A stretch of DNA of 44,854 nucleotides from Gemmatimonadaceae bacterium (GTDB lineage: Bacteria; Gemmatimonadota; Gemmatimonadetes; Gemmatimonadales; Gemmatimonadaceae): positions 1-44,854 of the forward strand of contig JAICYT010000004.1 in NCBI GenBank assembly GCA_025934075.1. Reading direction: 5' to 3'. The first letter of the stretch is position 1; each line of letters opens with the position of its first letter. A program made the translations under genes and the position numbers. Below the pieces are notes generated by a model. That model saw nothing but the letters and a program-made list of their open reading frames with translations, was not told where the DNA came from and did no database searches. This document shows, in pieces, positions 10,015 to 18,396 of this stretch.

Positions 10015-10509
10015 ATGCCAGGTGAGACCCTGCAAGACGTCTACGTCGAACAGCTCAAGGACCTGTACAGTGCTGAACAGCAAATCCTGAAAGCGCTGCC
10101 GAAAATGGCCAAGGCCGTGACGCACGCCGATCTGCGCAAGGCATTTCAGGAACACGAAGTCGTGACCCGCACACACGTCGAGCGGCTGGATTCCATTTTC
10201 GCGCAACTCGGTGAGAAGGGAACTGGTCACAAGTGCAAGGGCATGGAGGGTTTGCTCGCAGAAGGCGATGAACTGCTCGAGGAGCACGAGCAAAGCGAGG
10301 CGCTCGATGCAGCCCTGATCGCGGCCGCGCAGCGCGTGGAGCATTACGAGATCGCCGGCTATGGCAGCGTTCGAACCTTTGCCAATATGCTGGGCTTCAG
10401 CGACCAGGCGGATTTACTGCAGCGGACGCTCGACGAGGAAGGCCAAACCGACAAGCGGCTGACGACGCTTGCCGAAACTGTCATCAACATCGACGCCGTT
10501 CGCGAATAG
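10015..10509 (+). CDS. YciE/YciF-type ferritin-like protein (DUF892)
   Basis: Soluble four-helix-bundle protein of 164 residues with a good ribosome site (GGAGGTCAAC) ahead of the ATG. It matches the YciF/DUF892 family along its whole length: the N-terminal DVYVEQLKDLYSAEQQILKALPKM, the helix with THVERL, then KGMEGLLAEG and the RVEHYEIAGYGSVRTFA motif. Glu and His residues in these helices (E23, H54, H108, E110 regions) form a diiron-like centre in the family. Members are induced by osmotic or envelope stress; no reaction is firmly established. It appears monocistronic with a hairpin after it. Confidence 0.93.
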   Translation: MPGETLQDVYVEQLKDLYSAEQQILKALPKMAKAVTHADLRKAFQEHEVVTRTHVERLDSIFAQLGEKGTGHKCKGMEGLLAEGDELLEEHEQSEALDAALIAAAQRVEHYEIAGYGSVRTFANMLGFSDQADLLQRTLDEEGQTDKRLTTLAETVINIDAVRE

Positions 10510-10531
10510 CCCGCGGGCCGTCGGATCTCGT

Positions 10532-10569
10532 GGCGCCCTGCGGCTTCGTGTCGCGGGGCGCTATTTTCT
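10532..10569 (+). terminator. Probable terminator after the YciF-like gene
   Basis: An imperfect 11-bp stem (10532-10542 with 10552-10562, two mismatches or wobbles) is followed by ATTTTCTT. It lies 22 bases after the stop codon and just before the metalloprotease start at 10573. Confidence 0.6.
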
Positions 10570-10572
10570 TGC

Positions 10573-11607
10573 ATGCTTGGACCGCTCGCCACAATCGGCC
10601 TTGCTCTATTGACGGGCCGGCTCGTCGCACTCGACAGCCAGCCCGTCGTCGGAGTTCGTGTGATCGTGGAGTGGGGCGGGCAATCGGTCCTGGCGGCAGC
10701 CGACACGCTGCCCGTCGACTCGACAGGGCGGTTCGGCGGCCTCGTCCGCGACGTCGCCGGCGACTCGGTGTGGCTGGTTATCGACGCCGCACTGTCGTCG
10801 CGCTACGATGCGGCCCGGATCGCCGTCGGCAGGGCGAGGTTATCCGAGGAAGTGCGCATTCTCCTCGTTCCTAAACGATGGACGATTCGGCGCGGGAGCT
10901 TTGCCGGCGCCCAAGTGCCGATCGATCCTTCCGCCGCGCTGCGCCGCGTTCCGGACTATGGGGCCTTCGGTCGCATGAGCGCGAGGCGCGTCGTGGGCTG
11001 GACGCCCGGGAGCTTCCCAATTCCGGTTGTGATGCGTCACGACGGTCCACGCATCCCGACCGCAGACTCGACCGCCTTCTGGGACGCCGCGCGCGACGTC
11101 GACGCGGCGCTGGGCGGCCACTTCTTCGTCCCGTGGAACGATACGACGATGTACGGACGCATCTTTCCGGTCGACGTACGAATCGATCGGCGGATTCCAG
11201 GAGCGGCACTGACGTTCGCCACGTGGGATGCTAACGGCAACATCTTCGAGGGAACGATCCGGTTCCATGGTTCTCGCGAGATGCGGATTCCGGGAGTCGT
11301 GGAGCACGAGCTCATGCACGTGTTGGGGTTTGGCCACACCAGGGCATGGCCCTCTGCGATGGAGACGAGCAGCGTGGACGTGCGCGACGTGACCGAGACG
11401 GACGCGGCGTACGCGCAGCTGCTGATGGCGGTTCACAACTGGCAACAGGATTCACTCGTGGTCGGCGGACTGATCGAGGCAACGGCGACGCCGGAAACCC
11501 TTCCACCGGGAGACGTTCCGTCGCACTTTCCACTACATGAAATCACCGCGTCTGTCGCGCCTCGCGAACGACATCCACGGCTCGGCGATTCTCCAGATCG
11601 CCGCTGA
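10573..11607 (+). CDS. Secreted zinc metalloprotease-like protein
   Basis: Protein of 344 residues with a short hydrophobic N-terminus. Residues about 12-100 resemble a carboxypeptidase-regulatory-like beta domain (LTGRLVALDSQPVVGVRV). The C-terminal part is a metzincin-like domain with HELMHVLGFGHT at 245-256, the extended HExxHxxGxxH zinc motif. A Met is present soon after in PSAMETS, possibly the Met-turn. It probably cleaves proteins or peptides outside the cytoplasm. The last 71 bases overlap the next gene in another frame, and the tail there (rich in Pro and Arg) is unlike the rest, so the stop may have been lost and regained. The first ATG has no clear ribosome site. Confidence 0.8.
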   Translation: MLGPLATIGLALLTGRLVALDSQPVVGVRVIVEWGGQSVLAAADTLPVDSTGRFGGLVRDVAGDSVWLVIDAALSSRYDAARIAVGRARLSEEVRILLVPKRWTIRRGSFAGAQVPIDPSAALRRVPDYGAFGRMSARRVVGWTPGSFPIPVVMRHDGPRIPTADSTAFWDAARDVDAALGGHFFVPWNDTTMYGRIFPVDVRIDRRIPGAALTFATWDANGNIFEGTIRFHGSREMRIPGVVEHELMHVLGFGHTRAWPSAMETSSVDVRDVTETDAAYAQLLMAVHNWQQDSLVVGGLIEATATPETLPPGDVPSHFPLHEITASVAPRERHPRLGDSPDRR

Positions 11608-12829
11608 CGTTCGCGCACTCAAGGCTCAAGGAGAACAAATCATCGACTTGACGGTCGGCGATTTCAGCTCCAAGCAATTCCGGATTCCGAAGGAGCTCGA
11701 GGATGGCATCGTCGACGCGCTCCGAGCCGGTGAGTCGACGTACCCACCGTCGAATGGAATCGAAGCGCTACGCAACGCGGTGCGAGAGTTTTACGCCCGA
11801 CGTCTCAATCTGCACTTCCCGATCGAATCGATTCTGATCTTGGCGGGCGCACGGCCGGCGATCTACGCGACGTACCGCGCCCTCGTCGATCCGGGCGACC
11901 GCGTCGTCTTCGCCACGCCTTCGTGGAACAACGATTCCTATTGCGATCTCGTGGGCGCGACGCCCGTCATTGTCGAGTGCGATGCGTCGACCGGTTTTCT
12001 TCCCACCGCCGATATGCTCCGTCCCGTCATTCGCGACGCGCGTCTCTTGGCGCTCAACTCGCCGCTCAATCCGACCGGCACCGTGTTCGACGCCGATCAG
12101 CTCGCGGCGATCTGCGACCTCGTGCTCGAGGAGAATTCCCGACGCGGCCCGAACGAGCGTCCATTGTACGTGATGTACGACCAGGTCTACTGGATGATCA
12201 CCGCCCGCGGAGTCGCGCACGTCGATCCGGTCACCCTACGCCCGGCGATGGCGCCGTACGTCATTTTCGTCGACGCCATCTCGAAGGCATTCGCGGCCAC
12301 CGGACTTCGCGTGGGTTGGGCGATCGGTCCCGCCGACGTCATCAAGCCAATGGCCGACATCACGACGCACGTCGGCGCATGGGCTCCCCGCGCGGAACAG
12401 GTGGCGACGGCGCGTTTGCTCGCCGATCATGAGAGCGTCGACCGCTACGTCGACAACATGCGACGCGAGGCTGGCGCCCGTCTCGATGCGGTGCACGATG
12501 GTCTCACCGCCATGCAGCGCGACGGCTTTCCCGTCGAGTGCATTCGTCCGCAAGGCGCGATCTATGTGAGCGGACGGTTCGCGTTGCACGGCATGCGTAC
12601 ACCGAACGGCGACTTGCTCGAGACGGACGACGATGTGCGGCGCTACATATTGCGCGCGGCAAATCTCGCAGCGGTCCCATTCGGCGCGTTCGGCGTGCAG
12701 CACGACCGCGGTGGTTGGTTCCGACTTTCGATCGGCGTCGTGTCAGTGGCGCAAATCGAGGCGGTGTTCCCGCCGCTGCGTCAAGCGCTCGAGATGCTCG
12801 TCGGGAACGAGGTCGTGGCGCGCGGCTAG
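11537..12829 (+). CDS. PLP-dependent class I/II aminotransferase
   Basis: Fold-type I aminotransferase of 430 residues, of the aspartate/aromatic aminotransferase type. The N-terminus LSRLANDIHGSAILQIAADVRALKAQGEQIIDLTVGDF is family-like almost from the first Met, which supports the start despite the overlap with the metalloprotease gene. The PLP lysine is in ISKAFAATGLRVGWAIGP (about residue 253), with the NPTGTVFD loop near 178 and a conserved Asp and Tyr in MYDQVYW around 215. It ends with a FRLSIGV Arg motif that binds the substrate carboxylate. The substrate is not clear from sequence. Translation may be coupled to the upstream gene. Confidence 0.9.
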   Translation: MKSPRLSRLANDIHGSAILQIAADVRALKAQGEQIIDLTVGDFSSKQFRIPKELEDGIVDALRAGESTYPPSNGIEALRNAVREFYARRLNLHFPIESILILAGARPAIYATYRALVDPGDRVVFATPSWNNDSYCDLVGATPVIVECDASTGFLPTADMLRPVIRDARLLALNSPLNPTGTVFDADQLAAICDLVLEENSRRGPNERPLYVMYDQVYWMITARGVAHVDPVTLRPAMAPYVIFVDAISKAFAATGLRVGWAIGPADVIKPMADITTHVGAWAPRAEQVATARLLADHESVDRYVDNMRREAGARLDAVHDGLTAMQRDGFPVECIRPQGAIYVSGRFALHGMRTPNGDLLETDDDVRRYILRAANLAAVPFGAFGVQHDRGGWFRLSIGVVSVAQIEAVFPPLRQALEMLVGNEVVARG

Positions 12830-12833
12830 CGAA

Positions 12834-13658
12834 TCAGAACGCCGTGTTCCACGACAACGCTGCGCCGCCGCGTGTGGGGCCGATCTGCAAGTGTTGGGTC
12901 GTGCCCAGAAAGATGCGGTCGATGCGCGTCGTGGGATGCTCGTGTGAGTAGTTCACGATGCGCCACCCGTAGAACGTTCCCACAAATGCGCCCGACACAA
13001 TGTCGCTTGCCCAATGCTGGCCGAGATACATGCGCGACAATCCCGGAGTCAGGGCCAACAAGTACGCCGGAACCGCGACGTACCACGTTGCGCTCGGGTC
13101 GCGCCGTTTGACCTCGGCGACCAGCGCCGACGCAGCCGCAAAGCCCGAGGCGGAATGGATCGACGGAAAGGCGCGCTGCTGAAAATGCGTGAAGCCTTTG
13201 AAGAAGTGGAACTCGTACTGGTCGTCATATGGGCGATCGGCGTTCTGCGGTCGCGTGCGACCAAGCGGTCCTCGAATCACCTGGCTCGTGAGGCTCGCGG
13301 CCGCGACAGCTTCAGCGGCGTGAAACGTGACGTCGGCGATCGTTTGATGGCCGGTCACTCGAGCGAGTGCGTACACCGCCAGCCCGCCCACCGTGATCGT
13401 GGTCTCGTTCACGTGCGTGAAAATATCGTCGAGCTTTCGTCCTTCGCGCACGTGGAACAACGTCGTGTCTTCAAAATTGTGCTCGATGCGCGCGTCGAAC
13501 GCACTGAGGCCGGCGCTGACGGCCAGCGCCGTCAGCGCGTAGATGCCATCGCGCGCCACGAAGAACGTCTTCTGCGTCGTCGAGTCCGCGGCTTGAGCTG
13601 TCGCCATCGTCGCCAAGGTGACGCACAGGACCAACCCCCCATTCAACGTTCCTTTCAC
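12834..13658 (-). CDS. PAP2 superfamily phosphatase
   Basis: Membrane-associated or secreted acid-phosphatase-type protein of about 274 residues, started here at GTG 13658, which begins a signal peptide ending ATAQA. An ATG at 13733 is in frame but would add 25 Arg-rich residues. The three PAP2 motifs are present: RGPLGRTRP, PSIHSASG (the usual PSGH with an I for G), and LSRMYLGQHWASD. Several hydrophobic helices surround them. The family dephosphorylates lipid phosphates such as undecaprenyl pyrophosphate or phosphatidic acid; which one is unknown. It is convergent with the aminotransferase, 4 bases apart. Confidence 0.88.
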   Translation of the reverse strand: MKGTLNGGLVLCVTLATMATAQAADSTTQKTFFVARDGIYALTALAVSAGLSAFDARIEHNFEDTTLFHVREGRKLDDIFTHVNETTITVGGLAVYALARVTGHQTIADVTFHAAEAVAAASLTSQVIRGPLGRTRPQNADRPYDDQYEFHFFKGFTHFQQRAFPSIHSASGFAAASALVAEVKRRDPSATWYVAVPAYLLALTPGLSRMYLGQHWASDIVSGAFVGTFYGWRIVNYSHEHPTTRIDRIFLGTTQHLQIGPTRGGAALSWNTAF

Positions 13659-13748
13659 GTCGCGCGTCCGGTTCGTGTTGCGCCGTACCCGTTGCACCCA
13701 CTGTGCCGCGAGCCGCGAACGGTCGCACGGCACCGCTCGTAATCAGAC

Positions 13749-14336
13749 ATGGATCTCAAAGACGTCACGACGTATCTCGGGCTGGCGGCGATCTACCTCC
13801 TCAGCGTCAACGTCTTGCTTGGCTTGCTGATGTCGGCCCGCTACAACCCATGGAAACGCTGGCCGCACCGGCGCATCAATTTGCTCAAGCTGCACAACTG
13901 GACGGCCTATGTGGCGCTCGGATTGGCCGCGCTGCATCCAATTCCACTGTTGTTCTTGGACAAGCCGCATTTCCGCGTGACGGACGTGCTGTACCCCGTG
14001 TCATCGCCCCAGCAGCCGGTCATCAATACGCTCGGTGCGATCTCGCTCTATCTCCTCGCGTTCACGGTGATCACGTCGATTTACCGCGCCGAGATCGGAC
14101 GACAGCGATGGAAGCCGCTGCACTACCTCACGTATGTCGTCGCTGCGCTCCTGATCGTGCATGGAGCGGCCACCGATCAGCATCTGGACAACTCGCCAAT
14201 GGATCTGCTCGACGCCGAAAAGGTCGGGATCGAGGCGTGCGGCCTCGTCATTCTCGCGGCGACGATCGTCCGCTTTCTGTGGACCTCGAAGCACCCGAAA
14301 TTCAAGCCGCGGATGCGAACCGACGTGTCCGCTTGA
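13749..14336 (+). CDS. Ferric-reductase-like haem-binding membrane protein
   Basis: Integral membrane protein of 195 residues with five likely helices. It fits the ferric reductase/cytochrome b-like transmembrane domain, with histidines placed for haem in HNWTAYVALGLAALHPIP, LHYLTYVVAALLIVHG and nearby. It lacks the FAD and NAD domains of full ferric reductases, like MsrQ and other stand-alone members. It probably passes electrons to a periplasmic or partner protein. Its partner is not encoded next to it. Confidence 0.75.
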   Translation: MDLKDVTTYLGLAAIYLLSVNVLLGLLMSARYNPWKRWPHRRINLLKLHNWTAYVALGLAALHPIPLLFLDKPHFRVTDVLYPVSSPQQPVINTLGAISLYLLAFTVITSIYRAEIGRQRWKPLHYLTYVVAALLIVHGAATDQHLDNSPMDLLDAEKVGIEACGLVILAATIVRFLWTSKHPKFKPRMRTDVSA

Positions 14337-14455
14337 CCCGCCTGCAACGGACGATTTTGGCACCGAGCGTGCGAAGCAGTAGCATCGATAGCGCTCCTCG
14401 ATGGGCTCGGTGACGGGCCGTCCCGAGCCGGCTGCGCTGTCAGGAGGAAGCAACA

Positions 14456-14824
14456 ATGGCGCTCCGAACTTTTCTGGATTCAGCCGGGAACGAATGGCAG
14501 GCGTTCGACGTGGTGCCGCGAGCAGACGAGCGCCGGCGGTTCGATCGCCGATCGCCCGAAGAACGTCGAGCGAACCCCGAAGACCGGCGTGACAGCGATC
14601 GCAGGTTGACGGTCGGTGGGCGCTCGCCCTTGGCAAGTGGAGTCGCCGACGGGTGGCTGTGTTTCGAGCGAAACGGTGACCGGCGGCGTCTCTGCCCAAT
14701 CCCGACGGATTGGCTCCGCTGCAGCGACGCGGATATCAGTGGCTACTGCCAGTCCGCCAGGCCCGTGCGCCGGGACTCATCAAACGCCGGACACTCGGCT
14801 CAGGCAAAGTTCTCTAACGCGTAG
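14456..14824 (+). CDS. Hypothetical protein, Arg-rich centre
   Basis: A 122-residue protein I cannot name. A strong ribosome site (CAGGAGGAAGCAACA) precedes the ATG. The N-terminus has RTFLDSAGNEWQAFDVVP, a central Arg/Asp-rich stretch (about 22-50) looks unstructured, and residues about 62-85 hold GWLCFERNGDRRRLCPIPTDW, a short conserved-looking beta module I have seen as DxGW..FE..RR..PIP.DW in small proteins from this phylum. No signal peptide. Possibly a small regulatory protein. Confidence 0.65.
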   Translation: MALRTFLDSAGNEWQAFDVVPRADERRRFDRRSPEERRANPEDRRDSDRRLTVGGRSPLASGVADGWLCFERNGDRRRLCPIPTDWLRCSDADISGYCQSARPVRRDSSNAGHSAQAKFSNA

Positions 14825-14892
14825 GGTACGGTGCGCGTCAGGCGAACCGAGAGGTCAGCCTGACCGCGTTTTGCACGGTCGTTCGCAAAAAA

Positions 14893-14921
14893 CGAAAGCG
14901 CCGCGGTCAGCCCGCGGCGCT
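14893..14921 (-). terminator. Rho-independent terminator, minus strand
   Basis: A 10-bp stem (AGCGCCGCGG with CCGCGGCGCT) with a short loop is followed on the minus strand by TTCGTTTTTTG. The stop codon of the small minus-strand frame at 14907-15119 falls in the loop, which argues that the frame is transcribed. Confidence 0.75.
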
Positions 14922-15119
14922 CAACAACGTCCAAACTCTTTGGCGAACATCCTGAACCGCGCGTCCCATAGGGCGTCCAACGCGGTCGGTGAGCTCACCC
15001 ACTCGACTGCGCCTTGCCGCGTCAGCCGCCGAGAGCAGAAGTGCCCGCAGTTGGCGACGACGGCCGGCGGCCGAGTCGATGTGATTTGCGATGTCCTGCC
15101 CGAAAGTGCCTTCCGACAT
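14907..15119 (-). CDS. Small hypothetical protein
   Basis: Frame of 70 residues (90 if started at 15179) ending inside a clear minus-strand terminator. It reads MSEGTFGQDIANHIDSA, then a helical stretch rich in Arg, Leu and Ala with RVGELTDRVGRPMGRAVQDVRQR. No domain is recognisable. The main support is the terminator directly at its end. The start is uncertain, as no strong ribosome site stands out. Confidence 0.4.
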   Translation of the reverse strand: MSEGTFGQDIANHIDSAAGRRRQLRALLLSAADAARRSRVGELTDRVGRPMGRAVQDVRQRVWTLLSAAG

Positions 15120-15234
15120 ACCCGCCTCGTAGCCCGGCATCGGGCAGTTGAATTGGAGTTGCACTGTCGCTATTGGCAAAGGGAGTGCCGTTCGTGAGCC
15201 TCGACCGAAAACCTCGTGCAGTTAGCTTCTTACA

Positions 15235-16065
15235 ATGATCAACGCTCCCGCCAAAACGACGCCTTCCGCAGCGCCGCGCGCCCACCCGCCAGAAACACTT
15301 GAAGGCTGGTATGCTCTTCACCAGATCTTTTCGGTCGATCGAGCGCCGTCCAACCGCACGTCCCCGACGCAACCCATTGCGGCCGCGCCCTTGCCGGACG
15401 ACGGATGGAGCGCGTACGCTCGGCTCATCGGCTCGGCCGGCGACCTGATGGCGATGCACTTCCGTCCGACGTTGGATGACATCGGCGTCGCCCAACGTTC
15501 TGTCTCGACATTGTCGATCGCGCCGAGACTGCGCCTGCGCTACTCTTTTTTGAGCGTCACTGAGGCCGGGCTCTATCATCTCACCGCCCAGCTCGCGCGT
15601 GACGCGGCAGAACGCGGCGGCACCGTCGGCGACGAGGCGTATACGACGGCGCTCTCGAAACGGATTCTCGAGGAACGTGACAATCCGCACGTTCGGCGGC
15701 GTCTCTACCCGGCGATCCCGGACGGGATGCCGTACGTGAGCTTCTACCCCATGTCGAAGCGAAGAGTGGCGGGGCAGAACTGGTACGGTTTGTCACTCGA
15801 CGAGCGCAGCCGCCTCATGCAGACGCACGGCATGACAGGGCGCCGCTACGCCGGACGCGTCCTTCAGGTCATCACCGGCGCGATCGGATTCGACGCGTGG
15901 GAATGGGGCGTCACGCTCTTCGCCAAAGATCCGCTCGACTTCAAGAAGCTCGTCACCGACATGCGCTTCGACGAAGTCAGCGCGCAATACGCCGATTTTG
16001 GTGAGTTCTACGTCGGCAAGCTCGTGCCTGAAGGCGACCTCGAACGCGCCTTCGAAACCATCTAG
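15235..16065 (+). CDS. chdC: Coproheme decarboxylase (HemQ/ChdC)
   Basis: Chlorite-dismutase-fold enzyme of 276 residues that converts Fe-coproporphyrin III to haem b using hydrogen peroxide, the last step of the coproporphyrin route. The diagnostic residues are visible: Tyr171 and Lys175 in YPMSKRR, equivalent to the decarboxylation pair, and proximal His198 in MQTHGMTGRRYAGRV. The family core VITGAIGFDAWEWGVTLFAKDPLDFKKLV follows. The first 20 residues and about 35-55 are Pro/Ala-rich loops without equivalents. No other haem genes are adjacent. The ATG at 15235 has a poor ribosome site. Confidence 0.93.
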   Translation: MINAPAKTTPSAAPRAHPPETLEGWYALHQIFSVDRAPSNRTSPTQPIAAAPLPDDGWSAYARLIGSAGDLMAMHFRPTLDDIGVAQRSVSTLSIAPRLRLRYSFLSVTEAGLYHLTAQLARDAAERGGTVGDEAYTTALSKRILEERDNPHVRRRLYPAIPDGMPYVSFYPMSKRRVAGQNWYGLSLDERSRLMQTHGMTGRRYAGRVLQVITGAIGFDAWEWGVTLFAKDPLDFKKLVTDMRFDEVSAQYADFGEFYVGKLVPEGDLERAFETI

Positions 16066-16112
16066 ACCCGAGCGCCGTAGGTCACGTCGTCACGATCAAC
16101 AAGGGCGGCAAC

Positions 16113-16568
16113 ATGTGGTCGGCAATTCGATGGCTTGTCCTGCGGCTGGTGGCGGCGCGGTGGCTGTTCAAGCTCGGCGGGCTCGCGTTCCTTGTGCCGC
16201 TCGCGCTCCTGCTCAAGACGATTGGCCTGCCGCTCCTGGGCGTGCTCGGGGTCCTGGCCTTCCCAATTCTCGTCCTGCTGTTTCTGTTCGGGTTGCCGAT
16301 CTTTCTTGTCTTGCTCTTCGGCGGCCTGTTCATCGGCATGCTGGGCATGGTGTTGACGTTGGGAGTCGCCGCGATCAAGATCGGCCTCTTCATCGTGCTG
16401 CCCGCGTGGCTCATGTGGAAGCTCTTCACCAAAGTGTTCCGGCGCGGTGGAGATTCTCGTGGCGGCGCGAACGGTGATTCGCCCAAGACCGACACGTCGA
16501 GCGACGCGTCGACCAATCCATCATCGTCCGCCGCGGCGGATCCGATCGACGGGATCGATCCCGCGTAA
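16113..16568 (+). CDS. Small membrane protein, paralogue 1
   Basis: Hydrophobic protein of 151 residues with four or so membrane helices spanning about 6-105. It repeats a pattern of Gly-Leu-Pro within helices (TIGLPLLGVLGVLAFP, FGLPIFLVLL). The last 40 residues are Ser/Asp/Ala-rich and soluble. The next gene, 26 bases downstream, encodes a shorter protein with the same pattern, so the two are tandem paralogues and likely one operon. Function unknown; no transporter signature. Confidence 0.6.
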   Translation: MWSAIRWLVLRLVAARWLFKLGGLAFLVPLALLLKTIGLPLLGVLGVLAFPILVLLFLFGLPIFLVLLFGGLFIGMLGMVLTLGVAAIKIGLFIVLPAWLMWKLFTKVFRRGGDSRGGANGDSPKTDTSSDASTNPSSSAAADPIDGIDPA

Positions 16569-16594
16569 GTCGTCAACGTCCGCGGAGACTGATC

Positions 16595-16933
16595 ATGTTC
16601 GCGCTGATGCGTGGGCTCTTTTTCGGAGCGCTGGCGCTGGTCGCGTTGATTCCGATCGCGATCCTGCTCGCTGTCGTCGGGTTGCCGATCTTGGCTGTGA
16701 TCGGTGTGCTGGCATTGCCGGTGCTGCTCGTGCTCTTTCTCGTCGGCTTGCCATTTCTCATCATCTTCGCCGTTCTCGCCGGCCTGCTGGGCGCGGTGTT
16801 CGGCATCGTGATGGCGTTCTTGTCACTCGGCATCGTGGTGGTGAAAGTCGCGATCGTGGTTCTCATTCCGCTGCTGATCATCGGATGGGTCGCGCGACGC
16901 GTGTTCGCATCGGATCAAGGCATGCGTGTCTAG
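16595..16933 (+). CDS. Small membrane protein, paralogue 2
   Basis: Very hydrophobic protein of 112 residues with three or four helices and the same Gly-Leu-Pro pattern (VVGLPILAVIGVLALP, VGLPFLIIF) and ending (VARRVFA) as the upstream gene. It lacks the soluble tail of paralogue 1. A ribosome site GGAGA precedes the ATG. Function unknown. Confidence 0.6.
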   Translation: MFALMRGLFFGALALVALIPIAILLAVVGLPILAVIGVLALPVLLVLFLVGLPFLIIFAVLAGLLGAVFGIVMAFLSLGIVVVKVAIVVLIPLLIIGWVARRVFASDQGMRV

Positions 16934-17002
16934 CGAGGTCTGCAGAATCTGAGTGGCGCCGCGTCGAGATGTCGATGTTGGGCCGAGGCTCGCCGGGCGA
17001 AA

Positions 17003-18217
17003 CTACTCGTAGCGCAGCGCCGTAATCGGGTCGAGCACGGCGGCTCGGCGTGCGGGCCACACGCCGAACAGAATTCCGACGCCGGCGGCAAACGCGAACG
17101 CGATCAGCACTGCTGACGGGTCCATCGCCGCCTCCCAGCCGAACGATTGGCGGAGCACCGCCGATGCGCCGATGCCGGCGGCAACGCCGATCGCTCCGCC
17201 GGCCAAGCACAGCACGACCGCCTCGACCAGGAACTGCAGGAGAATGTTGCTGCGTGTTGCGCCGAGCGCCTTGCGGATGCCAATCTCGCGCGTGCGCTCG
17301 GTGACCGACACGAGCATGATGTTCATGATCCCGATGCCGCCGACGAGCAGCGACACCGCCGCGATGCCGGCGAGCAATGCCGTGAACGTCGCCGTCGTTT
17401 CGCTCAGGACGCTGAGAAAATCCGCCTGATTGCGGATCGAAAAATCATTCGCCTGTTCTTGACGCAAATGATGTGAGCGGCGGATCGCAGTTTGGATTTC
17501 GCCCATCGCGACGGACAGGGAATCGACCGAGCTGACGAGCGTCCAGATGTCGTTGATCCGATCGTTGCCGAAGATCTGGAATCGTCCCGTCTGAAACGGA
17601 ATGAGAATTTGCTCATCGGCGTCGCCGAAACCGGTCGTGCCTTTGCGCTCCATTACCCCGATCACCGTGAACTGGCGCCCGGCGATGCGGATCGTCTCGC
17701 CGATCATCGCCTCGCTGGTGGCGACGCCAAGTTGCGGCAGCACGTCGGCGCCAAGTACGGCCAACCGTTGTCGCGCGATGTCCTCGGCGGTCGTGAACAT
17801 GCGTCCACTCGCCATGGCGAAGCCTCGCACGCCGAGGAAGTTGGGCGCCGTGCCGGTCACCTGAACGTTCGTGTTTCGATTCTTCCACACGACTTGAAGC
17901 GGACGATCTTGCTGTTGATTGACCGCCATGACGTTCGGGCAACGCTCGAGTATCGACTGCACGTCCTGCATGGAAAGCTTGGCGATCGTCGACGTGCCCA
18001 CGCCGCCTTGCTGTACACGCTGCGGGTTGATCTGCAATACCGTCGTCCCGAGCCGGGCAATGCGATCCTTCACGGCATTCTCGGCGCCGTTGCCGAGTGC
18101 GACCATCGCGATGACGGCGGCGACGCCGATCACGATGCCAAGCATCGTCAAGAGCGAACGAAGTTTATTGGCGCGCAGTGAGGCGAGCGCGACGCGGAAG
18201 GTTTCGTCGAGAAGCAC
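17003..18217 (-). CDS. MacB-type ABC transporter permease
   Basis: Inner-membrane permease of 404 residues, GTG start at 18217. Layout is that of single-unit MacB permeases: a helix at about 22-44, a periplasmic MacB domain (about 50-240) and three C-terminal helices with FtsX signature SVTERTREIGIRKALGATRSNIL near 305-330. It ends ARRAAVLDPITALRYE, the family's usual tail. The ATPase and the membrane-fusion partner are not adjacent. A role in export of lipoproteins or macrolide-like compounds is inferred only from the family. Confidence 0.9.
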   Translation of the reverse strand: MLLDETFRVALASLRANKLRSLLTMLGIVIGVAAVIAMVALGNGAENAVKDRIARLGTTVLQINPQRVQQGGVGTSTIAKLSMQDVQSILERCPNVMAVNQQQDRPLQVVWKNRNTNVQVTGTAPNFLGVRGFAMASGRMFTTAEDIARQRLAVLGADVLPQLGVATSEAMIGETIRIAGRQFTVIGVMERKGTTGFGDADEQILIPFQTGRFQIFGNDRINDIWTLVSSVDSLSVAMGEIQTAIRRSHHLRQEQANDFSIRNQADFLSVLSETTATFTALLAGIAAVSLLVGGIGIMNIMLVSVTERTREIGIRKALGATRSNILLQFLVEAVVLCLAGGAIGVAAGIGASAVLRQSFGWEAAMDPSAVLIAFAFAAGVGILFGVWPARRAAVLDPITALRYE

Positions 18218-18396
18218 GGGGTGCGGTCAAGAGATCGGGTGGGGAAAATGCCGCCGCACGCTCCGTAGCGCTACCTCACAACCCTCGAGAGAGTCGATGG
18301 CCCATCGGACCGGCAAATCGCGTCTACAGCGATGTATCACGCTTTCGGACGATCTTTGACCTTGCACGCTGAACGCCCGCGCGATACAACAGAACC

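Noticed and set aside
9758..10624. Long open frames antisense to clear genes across the window (for example 4430-5689, 22355-23926, 41075-42595)
   Set aside because: High-GC shadows; Arg/Ala-rich translations without domains, opposite genes with complete family motifs.
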